From JAWXBA01 sp048499805 (GTDB lineage: Bacteria > Gemmatimonadota > Gemmatimonadetes > Gemmatimonadales > GWC2-71-9), in contig JASNZF010000002.1 of the NCBI GenBank assembly GCA_048499805.1, forward strand, positions 558,001 through 622,000: DNA of 64,000 bases. The letters are read 5' to 3'. Below the pieces are notes generated by a model. That model did not search any database, was not told the DNA's origin, and saw only the letters and a list, made by a program, of their open reading frames with translations. Of this stretch, positions 17,761-26,499 are shown in pieces (position 1 is the first letter of the stretch; every line of letters starts with the position of its first letter). A program made the position numbers and the translations under genes.

Positions 17761-20700
17761 ATGCCCAGGAGTTGTCACCCCTCCGTGCCGCCCTCGGTGG
17801 CCGCCCTGCTCGTCCTCGTCGCGGCGCTCCTCCCGGCACCGATGGCCGCCCAGGAACCGGAGGCCCCGGCCGCCGGCCGGCCGGCGGTCCGGAACCCCCT
17901 GCCGCTGCCGGCGGCTCGCCACGCCCGGTTCACGACCAGCAAGGGCTCCTGGATGTCGGTGGACGTGAGCCCGGACGGGCAGCGGATCGTCTTCGACCTC
18001 CTCGGCGACCTCTACACCCTTCCGATCACCGGGGGGACCGCGACCCGCCTCACCTCGGGGATGGCGTTCGACCGGATGCCGCGGTGGAGCCCCGACGGCC
18101 AGCGGATCGCCTACATCACCGACCGGAGCGGGGGCAACAACCTCTGGGTGATCTCCGCGGACCTGCGCGACACCGTCCAGCTCTCGAAGACCACGGATGA
18201 CATGTTCATCTCGCCGGCCTGGACCCCGGACGGCAAGTATGTCGCGGTGACCCGGTCGGTCAGCGGGGGGCCAAAGGTCTTCCTCTATCACGTGGATGGG
18301 GGATCCGGCGTCCAGCTCATCCGCGAACCCACCGGCCAGTCCACGGTCGGCGCCACCTTCTCGCCCGATGGTCGCCACCTCTGGTATGCCACCCGGGCCG
18401 GGAGCTGGCAGTACAATGCCATCTTCCCCCAGTACCAGCTGGTGGCGTATGACCGGGAGCTGGGGATCAGCACCACGATGACCAGCCGATTCGGATCGGC
18501 CTTCCGGCCCGAGATCTCGCCGGACGGGCGTTGGCTCACCTACGGGTCGCGCTTCGACGAGAAGACCGGCCTCCGGATCCGGGAGCTGGCCACGGGGATT
18601 GAGCGCTGGCTGGCCTATCCGATCCAGCGCGACAACATCGAGGCCAACCTCGAGGTGGACGCCCTCCCGGGATACGCCTTCACCCCCGACAGCCGCAACG
18701 TGGTCCTCAGCTACGGGGGCGAGATCTGGCGCGTCCCGGTGGACGGCAGCGCCGCGGTGAAGATCCCGTTCACCGCCGAGGTGGATGTCGAGATCGGCCC
18801 GGAGGTGAAGTTCCAGTACCCGATCGAGGACACCCCGACCTTCCTGGCGCGCCAGATCCGCGATGCCGTTCCCTCGCCAGACGGCCGCCAGGTCGCCTTC
18901 TCGGCCCTGAACGACCTCTATGTCATGGACCTGCCCGAGGGGACCCCGCGCCGGATCGCCGGGTCGGCGGACGGCGAGTACTTCCCGACCTGGTCGCCGG
19001 ACGGGCAGTGGGTGGCCTACGTCACCTGGGGTGACGCCGGTGGCCACGTCTTCAAGGTGCGCGCCAGCGGGCAGGGGCAGCCGGTGCGGCTGACCCGCGA
19101 CGTGGCCACCTACTACAACACCACCTGGTCGCCGGATGGGCGGCGGATCGTGGCGATGCAGGCCGACGCCCGTGAACTGCAGGAGACGGTGCAGCGGTTC
19201 GGCGGTGGGCAGTCGGCGCGGTTCGTCTGGGTGCCGGCCGAGGCCGGGACCGGCGGGGCGCCGGTGACGCTGATCCGGCCGGCCGGCAACCTGGACCAGC
19301 CGCACTTCACGGCGGACTCCACGCGGATCTATGCCTACAACGGCGGCCAGGGGCTGGTCTCCTTCCGGTGGGACGGCACCGATGAGCGGGCCCACGTTCG
19401 GGTGACGGGGCCGGCGGCACCCGGCTCGACCGGTGGCGGCCCGAGCGCCTCCAGCGTCCTCATGGCGCCGCGCGGCGACCTGGCGCTGGCCCGGGTCGGC
19501 TCCGACTTCTACGTGGTCACGGTGCCACTGGTCGGCGGGACCACCCCGGTGATCTCGGTGGCGAATCCCGACAATGCGCCCACCCCGGTCCGGCGCCTCA
19601 GCGACATCGGCGGAGAGTTCCCCGCCTGGGGGGCCAACGGTCGGGTGGTCTACTGGTCGATCGGCAACGCGCTGGTGAGCTATGACCTGGATCGCGCCAA
19701 GGCGGTGGAGGATTCGCTCCGGGCGGCCCGCCGCGCGGCGGCGCCCGCGGACACCACGCGGCCCGCCGGGGCCCGGGCCGACTCGACCGCTGCCGGCTAC
19801 AAGCCGCGCGAGGTGCGGGTGCGGGTACCCGGGACCCGGGACATCCCGCGCGGCACCGTCGTGCTGCGGGGCGGCCGCGCCATCACGATGCGCGGCACCG
19901 AGGTGATCGAGGACGCCGACATCGTCGTGCGCGACAACCGGATCGTGGCGGTGGGTCGGCGGGGCAGCGTGACGGTCCCGGCCGGTGCGCGGGTCATCGA
20001 CGTGACCGGACGCACCGTGGTCCCCGGCTTCGTGGACACCCACGCGCACTTCCGCCACTCCCCCGGGGTCCACACCACCCAGCCCTGGGCCCTGCTGGCC
20101 AACCTCGCCTACGGGGTCACCACCACGCGCGATCCGCAGACCGGGTCCACCGACGTCCTCAGCTACACCGACCGGGTCGAGGCCGGGCAACTGCTGGGTC
20201 CGCGCATCTACTCCACCGGTCCCGGGGTGTTTGCGGGCGAGCGGATCCGCTCCCTCGACGATGCCCGCAAGGTGCTCAAGCGCTACAGCGAGTACTACAA
20301 CACCCACACCATCAAGATGTACGGCGCCGGGAATCGCCAGGTGCGCCAGTGGATCATGATGGCCGCCCGGGAGCTCAAGCTGATGCCCACCACCGAGGGC
20401 GGGCTGACCTACTACACCGACCTCACCATGGCGATCGATGGCTACTCCGGCATCGAGCACAACCTGCCGATCTCCCCGCTCTACAACGACGTGGTCGAGT
20501 TGTTCAAGGCGTCCGGCACCGTCACCACCCCGACCCTGATCGTCTCCTACGGCGGGCCGTGGATGGAGAACTACTTCTACACCCGCGAGAATCCGCACGA
20601 GGATGCCAAGCTGCGGCACTTCACCCCGGCTGATGACTTCGACTCCAAGACCCGCCGCCGCGGCACCGGCGCCGGCGGGTCACCCGGCCCGGGTGGCTGG

Positions 20701-21141
20701 TTCCACGAGGATGAGTACAACTACAAGGAGCACGCGGCGTTCCTGCGCGACCTGGTGGCGGCCGGCGGAAAGGCCGGAATCGGCAGCCACGGCCAGCTCC
20801 AGGGATTGGGCTACCACTGGGAGCTGTGGGCGGTGCAGGGTGGGGGGATGTCGAATCACGACGCGCTGCGCGTGGCCACGATCATCGGGGCCGAGGCGCT
20901 GGGGCTCGAACGGGACCTCGGCAGCATCGAGGTCGGCAAGCTGGCGGACCTGGTGATCCTCGACGCCAACCCGATCACTGACATCCGGAACACCAACACC
21001 GTCCGGCAGGTGATGCAGAACGGCCGGCTCTTCGACGGCAACACCCTCGATGAGGTCTGGCCCCGCCAGCGGCCGCTGCCGCCCCAGCCGTGGCGGCACG
21101 AGGCGCCCCAGGTCCGGGCGGGGATTCCCCCCACCCGCTAG
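17761..21141 (+). CDS. Secreted TolB-propeller/amidohydrolase fusion protein
   Basis: An exported protein of 1126 residues (signal peptide AALLVLVAALLPAPMAAQ). The N-terminal half (about 50-640) is a WD40-like TolB propeller with many SPDGxxI blades. The C-terminal half (about 690-1115) is a metal-dependent amidohydrolase: GRTVVPGFVDTHAHF gives the HxH pair, HN near EHNLPIS and GIGSHGQLQG are later metal positions, and the closing GSIEVGKLADLVILDANP is typical. CGGAG seven bases upstream supports the ATG at 17761; another ATG lies seven codons earlier. Fusions of this kind are recurrent in Gemmatimonadota and Acidobacteria-like genomes (family knowledge). The substrate is unknown. Confidence 0.88.
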   Translation: MPRSCHPSVPPSVAALLVLVAALLPAPMAAQEPEAPAAGRPAVRNPLPLPAARHARFTTSKGSWMSVDVSPDGQRIVFDLLGDLYTLPITGGTATRLTSGMAFDRMPRWSPDGQRIAYITDRSGGNNLWVISADLRDTVQLSKTTDDMFISPAWTPDGKYVAVTRSVSGGPKVFLYHVDGGSGVQLIREPTGQSTVGATFSPDGRHLWYATRAGSWQYNAIFPQYQLVAYDRELGISTTMTSRFGSAFRPEISPDGRWLTYGSRFDEKTGLRIRELATGIERWLAYPIQRDNIEANLEVDALPGYAFTPDSRNVVLSYGGEIWRVPVDGSAAVKIPFTAEVDVEIGPEVKFQYPIEDTPTFLARQIRDAVPSPDGRQVAFSALNDLYVMDLPEGTPRRIAGSADGEYFPTWSPDGQWVAYVTWGDAGGHVFKVRASGQGQPVRLTRDVATYYNTTWSPDGRRIVAMQADARELQETVQRFGGGQSARFVWVPAEAGTGGAPVTLIRPAGNLDQPHFTADSTRIYAYNGGQGLVSFRWDGTDERAHVRVTGPAAPGSTGGGPSASSVLMAPRGDLALARVGSDFYVVTVPLVGGTTPVISVANPDNAPTPVRRLSDIGGEFPAWGANGRVVYWSIGNALVSYDLDRAKAVEDSLRAARRAAAPADTTRPAGARADSTAAGYKPREVRVRVPGTRDIPRGTVVLRGGRAITMRGTEVIEDADIVVRDNRIVAVGRRGSVTVPAGARVIDVTGRTVVPGFVDTHAHFRHSPGVHTTQPWALLANLAYGVTTTRDPQTGSTDVLSYTDRVEAGQLLGPRIYSTGPGVFAGERIRSLDDARKVLKRYSEYYNTHTIKMYGAGNRQVRQWIMMAARELKLMPTTEGGLTYYTDLTMAIDGYSGIEHNLPISPLYNDVVELFKASGTVTTPTLIVSYGGPWMENYFYTRENPHEDAKLRHFTPADDFDSKTRRRGTGAGGSPGPGGWFHEDEYNYKEHAAFLRDLVAAGGKAGIGSHGQLQGLGYHWELWAVQGGGMSNHDALRVATIIGAEALGLERDLGSIEVGKLADLVILDANPITDIRNTNTVRQVMQNGRLFDGNTLDEVWPRQRPLPPQPWRHEAPQVRAGIPPTR

Positions 21142-21205
21142 GCCCCGCGGCTACCGGGGCGTGCCACGGTCGCGGCACGGCCGCGCGTCGCCGCCTCCTC
21201 CGCGG

Positions 21206-21328
21206 CCTCGCCCCACTCGGCGTGGGCCGGAAGTCGGTGCTGGTGTCATCGAGCCTGCCGGCCAGGTGCACCAGGATGCGGGCCTCGTTCTGGAGTGCCG
21301 TGATCCGTTCGGACTTGGCCAGGACCAT
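21206..21328 (-). pseudogene. Remnant of a DinB/DUF1569-like gene (N-terminal 41 residues)
   Basis: An ATG-started frame reads KSERITALQNEARILVHLAG and then DFRPTPS, which matches the opening of DinB/DUF1569-like proteins (helix, then D-[FY]-R-P-T-P). Homology ends at once after this motif, and the frame runs into Arg/Pro-rich nonsense over the 3' end of the amidohydrolase gene. No helix bundle follows in any frame. It lies 65 bases downstream of the serine hydrolase gene, perhaps once its operon partner. Confidence 0.5.
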
Positions 21329-21392
21329 CGAGTCCCCACGTGGGAGGGGAAGCCCACCGGTGGGCGACTCGGGTGCGGTGCTGGAGCTTGCC

Positions 21393-23378
21393 TCAGGGGG
21401 TCCGGGCGAAGCGAACCCCGCGGGTGCGGACATTGGACGCATAGAATCCAATGACCCGGCCGTTGCGGTCGCGTTCGAAGGTCAGGGTGACGCCGTTTCC
21501 GGTGAAGGTGTCCTTTACCCCGGGGGTCAGGGTGTTCGGGTCGAGGCGCCGGTGCTCCAGGACCAGCTTTCCGTCGACGATGGTGAGCGTGTAGTAGGTC
21601 TCCAGCTCCTCGCTGAAGTATCGTCCCGCGAAGGCGGCCAAAGCCTCCGGCGCGGGTTGCCATGGATCGGCGGCCTCGCCGGCGAGCCGGGTGGCGTGCT
21701 GATTCCCGCCCTGGTGCAGGGTGGCGCCCGTCACCTGGCCGGAGGCGTCACGGTGAAAGGTGACCGAGGCCTCGACCACCCGCAGCGCGAAGGTGGAATC
21801 CGACGTGGGAAAGATCGGGAACCGTTGCTGACCGGTGACCTGGGTGAACAGGGAGTCTCCGACCCGGGAGAACGTGAGGATGACGGTCGGCGCGGCATCG
21901 AGGGCGTACCGGCCGGCGAAGGCATCGAACGAGGCCGCGACGAAGGTCGCGGGATCGTACCCCGCGCCGGGAGTGCTGGCCGTGACCTTCGGTTCCATTG
22001 CCGTGCGGAAGAACGCCTGGGCCAGCCGGAACGCCAGGCCGGAGTTGAAGCCCGCGTCGTTGCTCTGGACGGTGATGCCGGCGTTGATCTCGGGGTAGTA
22101 GACCAGCTGCGACCGATGGGCCACGTCCGCCCCCCCATGGTGGACCCGCGTGAGCGCCCCCTGCTTGTCGATGAACAGCCCGAGTCCGTAGCCGCTGACC
22201 TTGCCGTCATTCAGCGTGTTGGCTGTCATCATCTCCGCCACGGTGGCCGGGCTCCCCAGCCGGGGGCTGGCGAGGTTCTCGGCCCATTTCTGGAGGTCGC
22301 CCACGGTGCTGTAGATCCCGCCGGCCCCGATCGCACCCCCGAGGTCGCCGATCGCGCGCCAGCGCCCGCCCTCCCCGGGGGTGTAGCCCTCGGCCATGCC
22401 GGGGACGATCTCCTCCGGGCTGCGCCGGACCTGGGTGTGGAGCATGCCGAGCGGCTGGAAGACGCGCTGGGCCATGAAGTCCGGGAACGCCAGGCCGGAG
22501 ACGCGTTCCACGATCACGGCGGCCAGTCCGAAGGCGGTGTTGTTGTAGTTGAACTCGGCGCCCGGGTCGTTCTGGAGCGCCGGCTGCCGCTGGACGACAC
22601 CGATCACCTCGCCGCGATCGATGTAGTCCCCGTGGTCGAGGCGGCGCCCCGTGAGCGCAATGGTGTTGAGGAACTCGCGGTAGCCCGAGGTGTGGCTCAG
22701 GATGTGGCGGACCGTGACGGTCTTGCCGAGATCTGGCAGTTCGGGAATGTGCTTCCGGACATCGTCGTCGAGGGAGACCTTGCCCTCCTCGACCAGCAGC
22801 ATCACGGCGAAGGCGGTGAACTGCTTGGAGGTCGAGCCGATGTTGGTCGGGGTCTCGAGGGTGAACGGCACCTTGTAGGTCAGGTTCGCCATGCCGTACG
22901 CCTTGCTGTACAACGTTCGGCCGTTCTGCCAGACCGAGACGACGGCACCGGGGCCGTCGTTGCGCGCGTATGGAGCGAGCAGCTGGTCCGTCAGCCGCCG
23001 CGGATCGGTGGCCAGCGGCTCCATCCGCACCAGGGTGATGGTGAATGCCCCGACTTCCTGCTCGAACGGGATCACCTGGATCTGGTAGTCTCCCGTGGCG
23101 GCGGTCTCGAACTGGATCCGCTCCTCGCCGCGGGCCGGGCCATCCGCCGTCAGGACGACCTGTCCACGGGGGCCAAGCACCCGAACCACCGCGTCGACCG
23201 AGACCTGGTTGACGACGGCGCGCACCAGCATGCTGGAATCAGCCGTCACCTGGTAGCGTGCGGTGTCCCCCTTGGCCAGGGTGCCGCTGACGGCCCGGCC
23301 CGGGACCAGTGGCGTGACCTGTGCCTGGACGGTGAACGGGGTGCCCAGCGCGGCGAGCAAGGCGGCAGTACGCAGCAT
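21393..23378 (-). CDS. Secreted serine beta-lactamase-fold hydrolase (class C/CubicO-like)
   Basis: 661 residues. The signal peptide ends at VQAQ (about 20). A beta domain resembling a pre-peptidase module covers about 22-118. The beta-lactamase fold lies at about 125-450: SxxK nucleophile motif S182-T-S-K185, the Y-x-N equivalent in FNYNNTAFG, and HHGG in place of KTG near 370. The C-terminal 190 residues form two repeats of a lipocalin-like domain often found after these enzymes (FAGRYALD and FAGRYFSEELETYY). It could be a peptidase or esterase; true beta-lactam hydrolysis is not implied. Confidence 0.88.
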   Translation of the reverse strand: MLRTAALLAALGTPFTVQAQVTPLVPGRAVSGTLAKGDTARYQVTADSSMLVRAVVNQVSVDAVVRVLGPRGQVVLTADGPARGEERIQFETAATGDYQIQVIPFEQEVGAFTITLVRMEPLATDPRRLTDQLLAPYARNDGPGAVVSVWQNGRTLYSKAYGMANLTYKVPFTLETPTNIGSTSKQFTAFAVMLLVEEGKVSLDDDVRKHIPELPDLGKTVTVRHILSHTSGYREFLNTIALTGRRLDHGDYIDRGEVIGVVQRQPALQNDPGAEFNYNNTAFGLAAVIVERVSGLAFPDFMAQRVFQPLGMLHTQVRRSPEEIVPGMAEGYTPGEGGRWRAIGDLGGAIGAGGIYSTVGDLQKWAENLASPRLGSPATVAEMMTANTLNDGKVSGYGLGLFIDKQGALTRVHHGGADVAHRSQLVYYPEINAGITVQSNDAGFNSGLAFRLAQAFFRTAMEPKVTASTPGAGYDPATFVAASFDAFAGRYALDAAPTVILTFSRVGDSLFTQVTGQQRFPIFPTSDSTFALRVVEASVTFHRDASGQVTGATLHQGGNQHATRLAGEAADPWQPAPEALAAFAGRYFSEELETYYTLTIVDGKLVLEHRRLDPNTLTPGVKDTFTGNGVTLTFERDRNGRVIGFYASNVRTRGVRFARTP

Positions 23379-23479
23379 GATGGTGCTCCTGAGTCGGTGG
23401 GACTCGCGAATGGCTCGGCCGAAGCGGTGCGTCGCCAGGAGTTACGGGGGCGGGCCACCCGAGGTTTCACCTGCGGGCG

Positions 23480-25027
23480 TCACTTGCCACCCTTTCGCGG
23501 CACACGCGTGTCGGCCATCGCGGCATGATACACATACGACGCGACGATGGTGGCGTTCTTCATCAGGTCCTGCGGCTGGATCGTGTCCAGGAAGTCCAGG
23601 TTGGTGTGCCCGCCGGTCCCCGGGATCCGGTCCTGCAGGAACTGGATCCCGGGCAGGCCGGCCTCGTCGAACGGCACGTGGTCGGTGCTGCCGACGCTCT
23701 GGTTGGAGACGATCGTCATCCCCAGGTCCCGGAACGGCTGCATCCAGGCGGTCAGCATCTCCCGGGCAAACTCGTTGCCCTGCAGGTACACCCCGCGATA
23801 CTGTCCCGCGCCGTAATCCTGGTTGAAGTACACCGAGAGCTTGGCGTGGGCCGGCGTGACGCCGACCGCCGGGTCGTTCGGGTTGCCGAAATGCTTCCGC
23901 ACGTAGGCCCGCGACCCCCACAGCCCCTGTTCCTCACCGCTCCACAGCGCGATCCGGATGGTGCGGCGCGGCTGGGCCCCCACCGCCTTCAGGATCCGCA
24001 TCGCCTCCAGCATCACGGCCACCCCGGAGGTGTTGTCGCTGGCGTTGGGACTCGCGTGCCAGGTGTCCAGGTGCGCGCCAAGCATCACCACCTCATCGGC
24101 CAGGTCGCTGCCGGGGATCTCGGCGACCAGGTTGCTGGCCTGCATCACCGTCTCGCCGATCCGGTTCCGCACCTCCACCTCGACCCGCACCGGGATGCCA
24201 CGCTTGAGGATCCGGTACATCCGGTTGTAGTGCTCCGGCGTGATCGCCACCATCAGCAGTGAGGCCAGGTTGCCGGCCCGCGACCACTGGTCGTTGCGGC
24301 TGCCGGGACGCGAGAACCCCCGCACCGCCCCCAGCCACCCGCTCTCGCTCTGCAGCACCACCGACACCCCCTCGGCCTTGTAGAAGGCGATCTTCTCCTC
24401 GGCGCTGAGCAGCTCGGGATTGGGGATGGTGCGCGCCACCACGGGCCGCGGGGGCACGATCGTGGTCTGCTCGAGTTGCTCCAGCTCCGCCTGCGTCCGA
24501 CGGGGGGCGCCGTTGGCGAGCGCTTCAAGGTTGAGCGCGACCGGTGGCGTGACGAGGATCGCCTTGCCCCGGAGCTTGCCCCGGAACTGCGCCAGGTCGG
24601 CCCGCGACATGACCTCCACCACCATCGCGTCGAGCGCCAGGCGCCCGTCGGTGCCCCGGGTGTGCGCAATCGGGTAGCCGACCATCGGGGAGTAGTCCGG
24701 CTCCAGCATGTGCAGGGAGACGTACTCGTTGTCCCAGGTCACGCCGTAGTCCATGAACGGCTCGGCTGCCACGTTGGCCAGCCCCATCGCGCGCAGCTGG
24801 CCCAGCACCCACTGCTGGGCGCGCACCATGTCCTGCGAGTTGGTGAGCCGGGCGCCGAGGACATCGGCGATGTAGCCCTCGAACTCCATCACCTGGGACC
24901 GCTGCAGTCCCTCCTCGCGGATGTGCGCCACCATGACCGGATCGACCCGGGGCGGGGCCTGCCGCGCGGTCAGGGGAGCCGGAACCAGAAGCAGGGCAGC
25001 CGCGAGCACTCGGGAGACGGCGGGCAT
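23480..25027 (-). CDS. Secreted M28-family zinc peptidase
   Basis: 515 residues with signal peptide (VSRVLAAALLLVPAPLTA). A PA-type insert covers roughly 120-290. The catalytic core is at about 300-500. Co-catalytic zinc motifs: GAHLDTWH, ASPNASDNTSG, WSGEEQGLWGS (Glu-Glu), FNQDYGAG, and the final ligand in GGHTNLD. GAGG lies six bases before the ATG at 25027. It should act as an aminopeptidase outside the cytoplasm. It follows an NTF2-like lipoprotein gene on the same strand. Confidence 0.9.
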   Translation of the reverse strand: MPAVSRVLAAALLLVPAPLTARQAPPRVDPVMVAHIREEGLQRSQVMEFEGYIADVLGARLTNSQDMVRAQQWVLGQLRAMGLANVAAEPFMDYGVTWDNEYVSLHMLEPDYSPMVGYPIAHTRGTDGRLALDAMVVEVMSRADLAQFRGKLRGKAILVTPPVALNLEALANGAPRRTQAELEQLEQTTIVPPRPVVARTIPNPELLSAEEKIAFYKAEGVSVVLQSESGWLGAVRGFSRPGSRNDQWSRAGNLASLLMVAITPEHYNRMYRILKRGIPVRVEVEVRNRIGETVMQASNLVAEIPGSDLADEVVMLGAHLDTWHASPNASDNTSGVAVMLEAMRILKAVGAQPRRTIRIALWSGEEQGLWGSRAYVRKHFGNPNDPAVGVTPAHAKLSVYFNQDYGAGQYRGVYLQGNEFAREMLTAWMQPFRDLGMTIVSNQSVGSTDHVPFDEAGLPGIQFLQDRIPGTGGHTNLDFLDTIQPQDLMKNATIVASYVYHAAMADTRVPRKGGK

Positions 25028-25094
25028 GAGGGACCTCGGCGGGCAGAGGGGTGGGGGACGCTGGGCAATATCGGGGCGGCGTGGCCGGATGCCA

Positions 25095-25127
25095 ACCGCC
25101 CCGCCCGGAGGGTCCGGGCGGGGCGGT
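25095..25127. terminator. Perfect 15-bp hairpin between the NTF2-like and M28 genes
   Basis: The arms ACCGCCCCGCCCGGA and TCCGGGCGGGGCGGT pair perfectly around a GGG loop. It starts 23 bases after the stop of the NTF2-like gene. There is no U-run, so it may be a terminator needing other factors or an mRNA-stabilising hairpin. Confidence 0.55.
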
Positions 25128-25149
25128 GATCCACCGGGGGCGGTCCGGG

Positions 25150-25647
25150 TCAGGGCGCTGGCGCGGCCGGCATGGGCGCGTTGGAGTTCCACATGTCGAT
25201 CGCCAGCTTCCAGTTGCCGGCGGCATCCTTCCGATAGACGTGGATGCCCTTCGATGGGCTCACCATCGGGTCGCCGCCACCGACCGGGGTCATGGTGAGG
25301 AGTGCGTCGTAGGTCTCGACCGCCAGGTCCCCGCTGAACACCAGGGTCTGGTTCGAATAGCTGACCGTGGCATTGAACATCGAGCCGAAGCCGGCGAACC
25401 AGGCGCGCGCCGCGGCGATGCCATGCACCGACGGCTCGCCCTCCGGCAGGAGGTGGACATCCTCGGCCAGATAGGACATCACCGTGTCCTTGGCGGCGAG
25501 GCCGGCGATCTCGGCATCACGGATGGCCATGATGGCGGCCGTGTCGGCGGCGGTTGCGCCGGCCATCATCGGGGCCTCGGCCGGTGGGGCGCAGGCAATG
25601 GCGGTGGACAGCGCCAGGGTGGACAGCATCGACAGGCGTGCAGACAT
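25150..25647 (-). CDS. NTF2-like (DUF4440/SnoaL) lipoprotein
   Basis: 165 residues, lipobox ALSTAIAC (Cys19). The NTF2-like cone fold shows as AAIMAIRDAEIAGLAAKD, then YLAEDVHLLPEGEPSVHG, then ARAWFAGFGSMFN and a closing sheet ending in GNWKLAIDMWNSN. The ATG at 25647 is preceded by GGAGG. Members bind or convert small ligands; the role here is not known. Confidence 0.8.
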   Translation of the reverse strand: MSARLSMLSTLALSTAIACAPPAEAPMMAGATAADTAAIMAIRDAEIAGLAAKDTVMSYLAEDVHLLPEGEPSVHGIAAARAWFAGFGSMFNATVSYSNQTLVFSGDLAVETYDALLTMTPVGGGDPMVSPSKGIHVYRKDAAGNWKLAIDMWNSNAPMPAAPAP

Positions 25648-25812
25648 CGATCCTCCAGAAGGCGTGGGAATGGGCCTGGGTGTGTGGGCAACACGCGAAT
25701 CAAGATCATAGCGCATGGTCCGGGGGCTGGCCATTCCTCCCGCCCCCCCCGCTCCATGCCACGGGTCCGGCCTGCATCTTGAGGCGGGGCGCCCCGGCGC
25801 GGGCGGAACCGA

Positions 25813-26100
25813 TCAACGCGCGGGGTCGGGACGCACGATCACCGTGTCGGCGATCGGGATCACCTCATCCACCGGGAGGTCGGCACGGGCGGCATGGTTA
25901 CGGATCGCGTCCTCGCTGGCCGCCTCGTAGATGCACACGGTGCCGAGGCTGCCGCTGCCCTCCTTCAGGACATAGCTGCGAATCCAGCGGATCTGGTCGG
26001 GCATCTCTTCATCCCCGATCCTGCGGGATCGCGACGCCGCCCGCTCCAGGAGTTCGGGTGAGCGCCACCCACTGCGCCGGAGAATCGCATACAGCTGCAT
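25813..26100 (-). CDS. DUF4242-domain protein
   Basis: 95 residues, close to the family length. The ferredoxin-like pattern is visible: MQLYAILRRSGW, then IRWIRSYVLKEGSGSLGTVCIYEAASEDAIRNHAARADLPVDEV. The tail VIPIADTVIV is also typical. AGGAGG lies four bases before the start. DUF4242 proteins are small and cytoplasmic with no settled function. Confidence 0.8.
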   Translation of the reverse strand: MQLYAILRRSGWRSPELLERAASRSRRIGDEEMPDQIRWIRSYVLKEGSGSLGTVCIYEAASEDAIRNHAARADLPVDEVIPIADTVIVRPDPAR

Positions 26101-26209
26101 GGTACCTCCTGGTACGGGAACGTGGCCCAAGGCTACGGGTGACCACGGAGAGATGCTAGCACCCGGACCGGTGGCCGTCCAGATCCCGCCTCCGGGCTCG
26201 GAGGGAAGG

Positions 26210-26469
26210 TCACGAGTTGGGGGCAAACTGTTCAGGCAGGGCCCTGCCGGTAGCCAGGACCTCCGTTGGGAAGCCTGGGTCCGTCACCATGGTATCGGGC
26301 AGCCGCCGGGAGGTGGTGAGGTGCTTGAGCCTGGAGAGCCCAGGCCCTCGAACGTCTCGATGGCTGCATCGAATGCGGCTCAGTGTGCCGTGAACCATTC
26401 CCGGGTGTTGTTCCGCTTGAGGGCCCGGGGGAAGGAGAGGACACCCGGCAGGTCAAGGGGCGGGGGCAC
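26210..26469 (-). pseudogene. Decayed DUF2461 gene with internal deletion and in-frame stop
   Basis: A GTG at 26469 with AGGAG nine bases upstream opens LDLPGVLSFPRALKRNNTREWFTAH, the N-terminal signature of DUF2461. A TGA (26380-26382) follows, then about 13 more matching residues (AAFDAAIETFEGL). In a second frame the end of the region, LPDTMVTDPGFPTEVLATGRAL, resembles the family C-terminus. About 140 residues between the two are gone. The remnant sits 30 bases after the oxidase gene, so it was probably the last gene of that operon. Confidence 0.6.
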
Positions 26470-26499
26470 GGGGTGGCGCTCCTGGTGCGTTGGGGCGGC

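Noticed and set aside
17641..20619. Very long minus-strand open frame opposite the TolB-amidohydrolase gene
   Set aside because: Low-complexity Gly/Arg/Pro/Val translation with no motifs; the plus strand has clear propeller and amidohydrolase signatures. It is a shadow of high-GC coding.
21393..23378. Beta-lactam resistance gene
   Set aside because: The fold is shared with many peptidases and esterases; HHGG replaces KTG and extra domains are present, so resistance is not supported.
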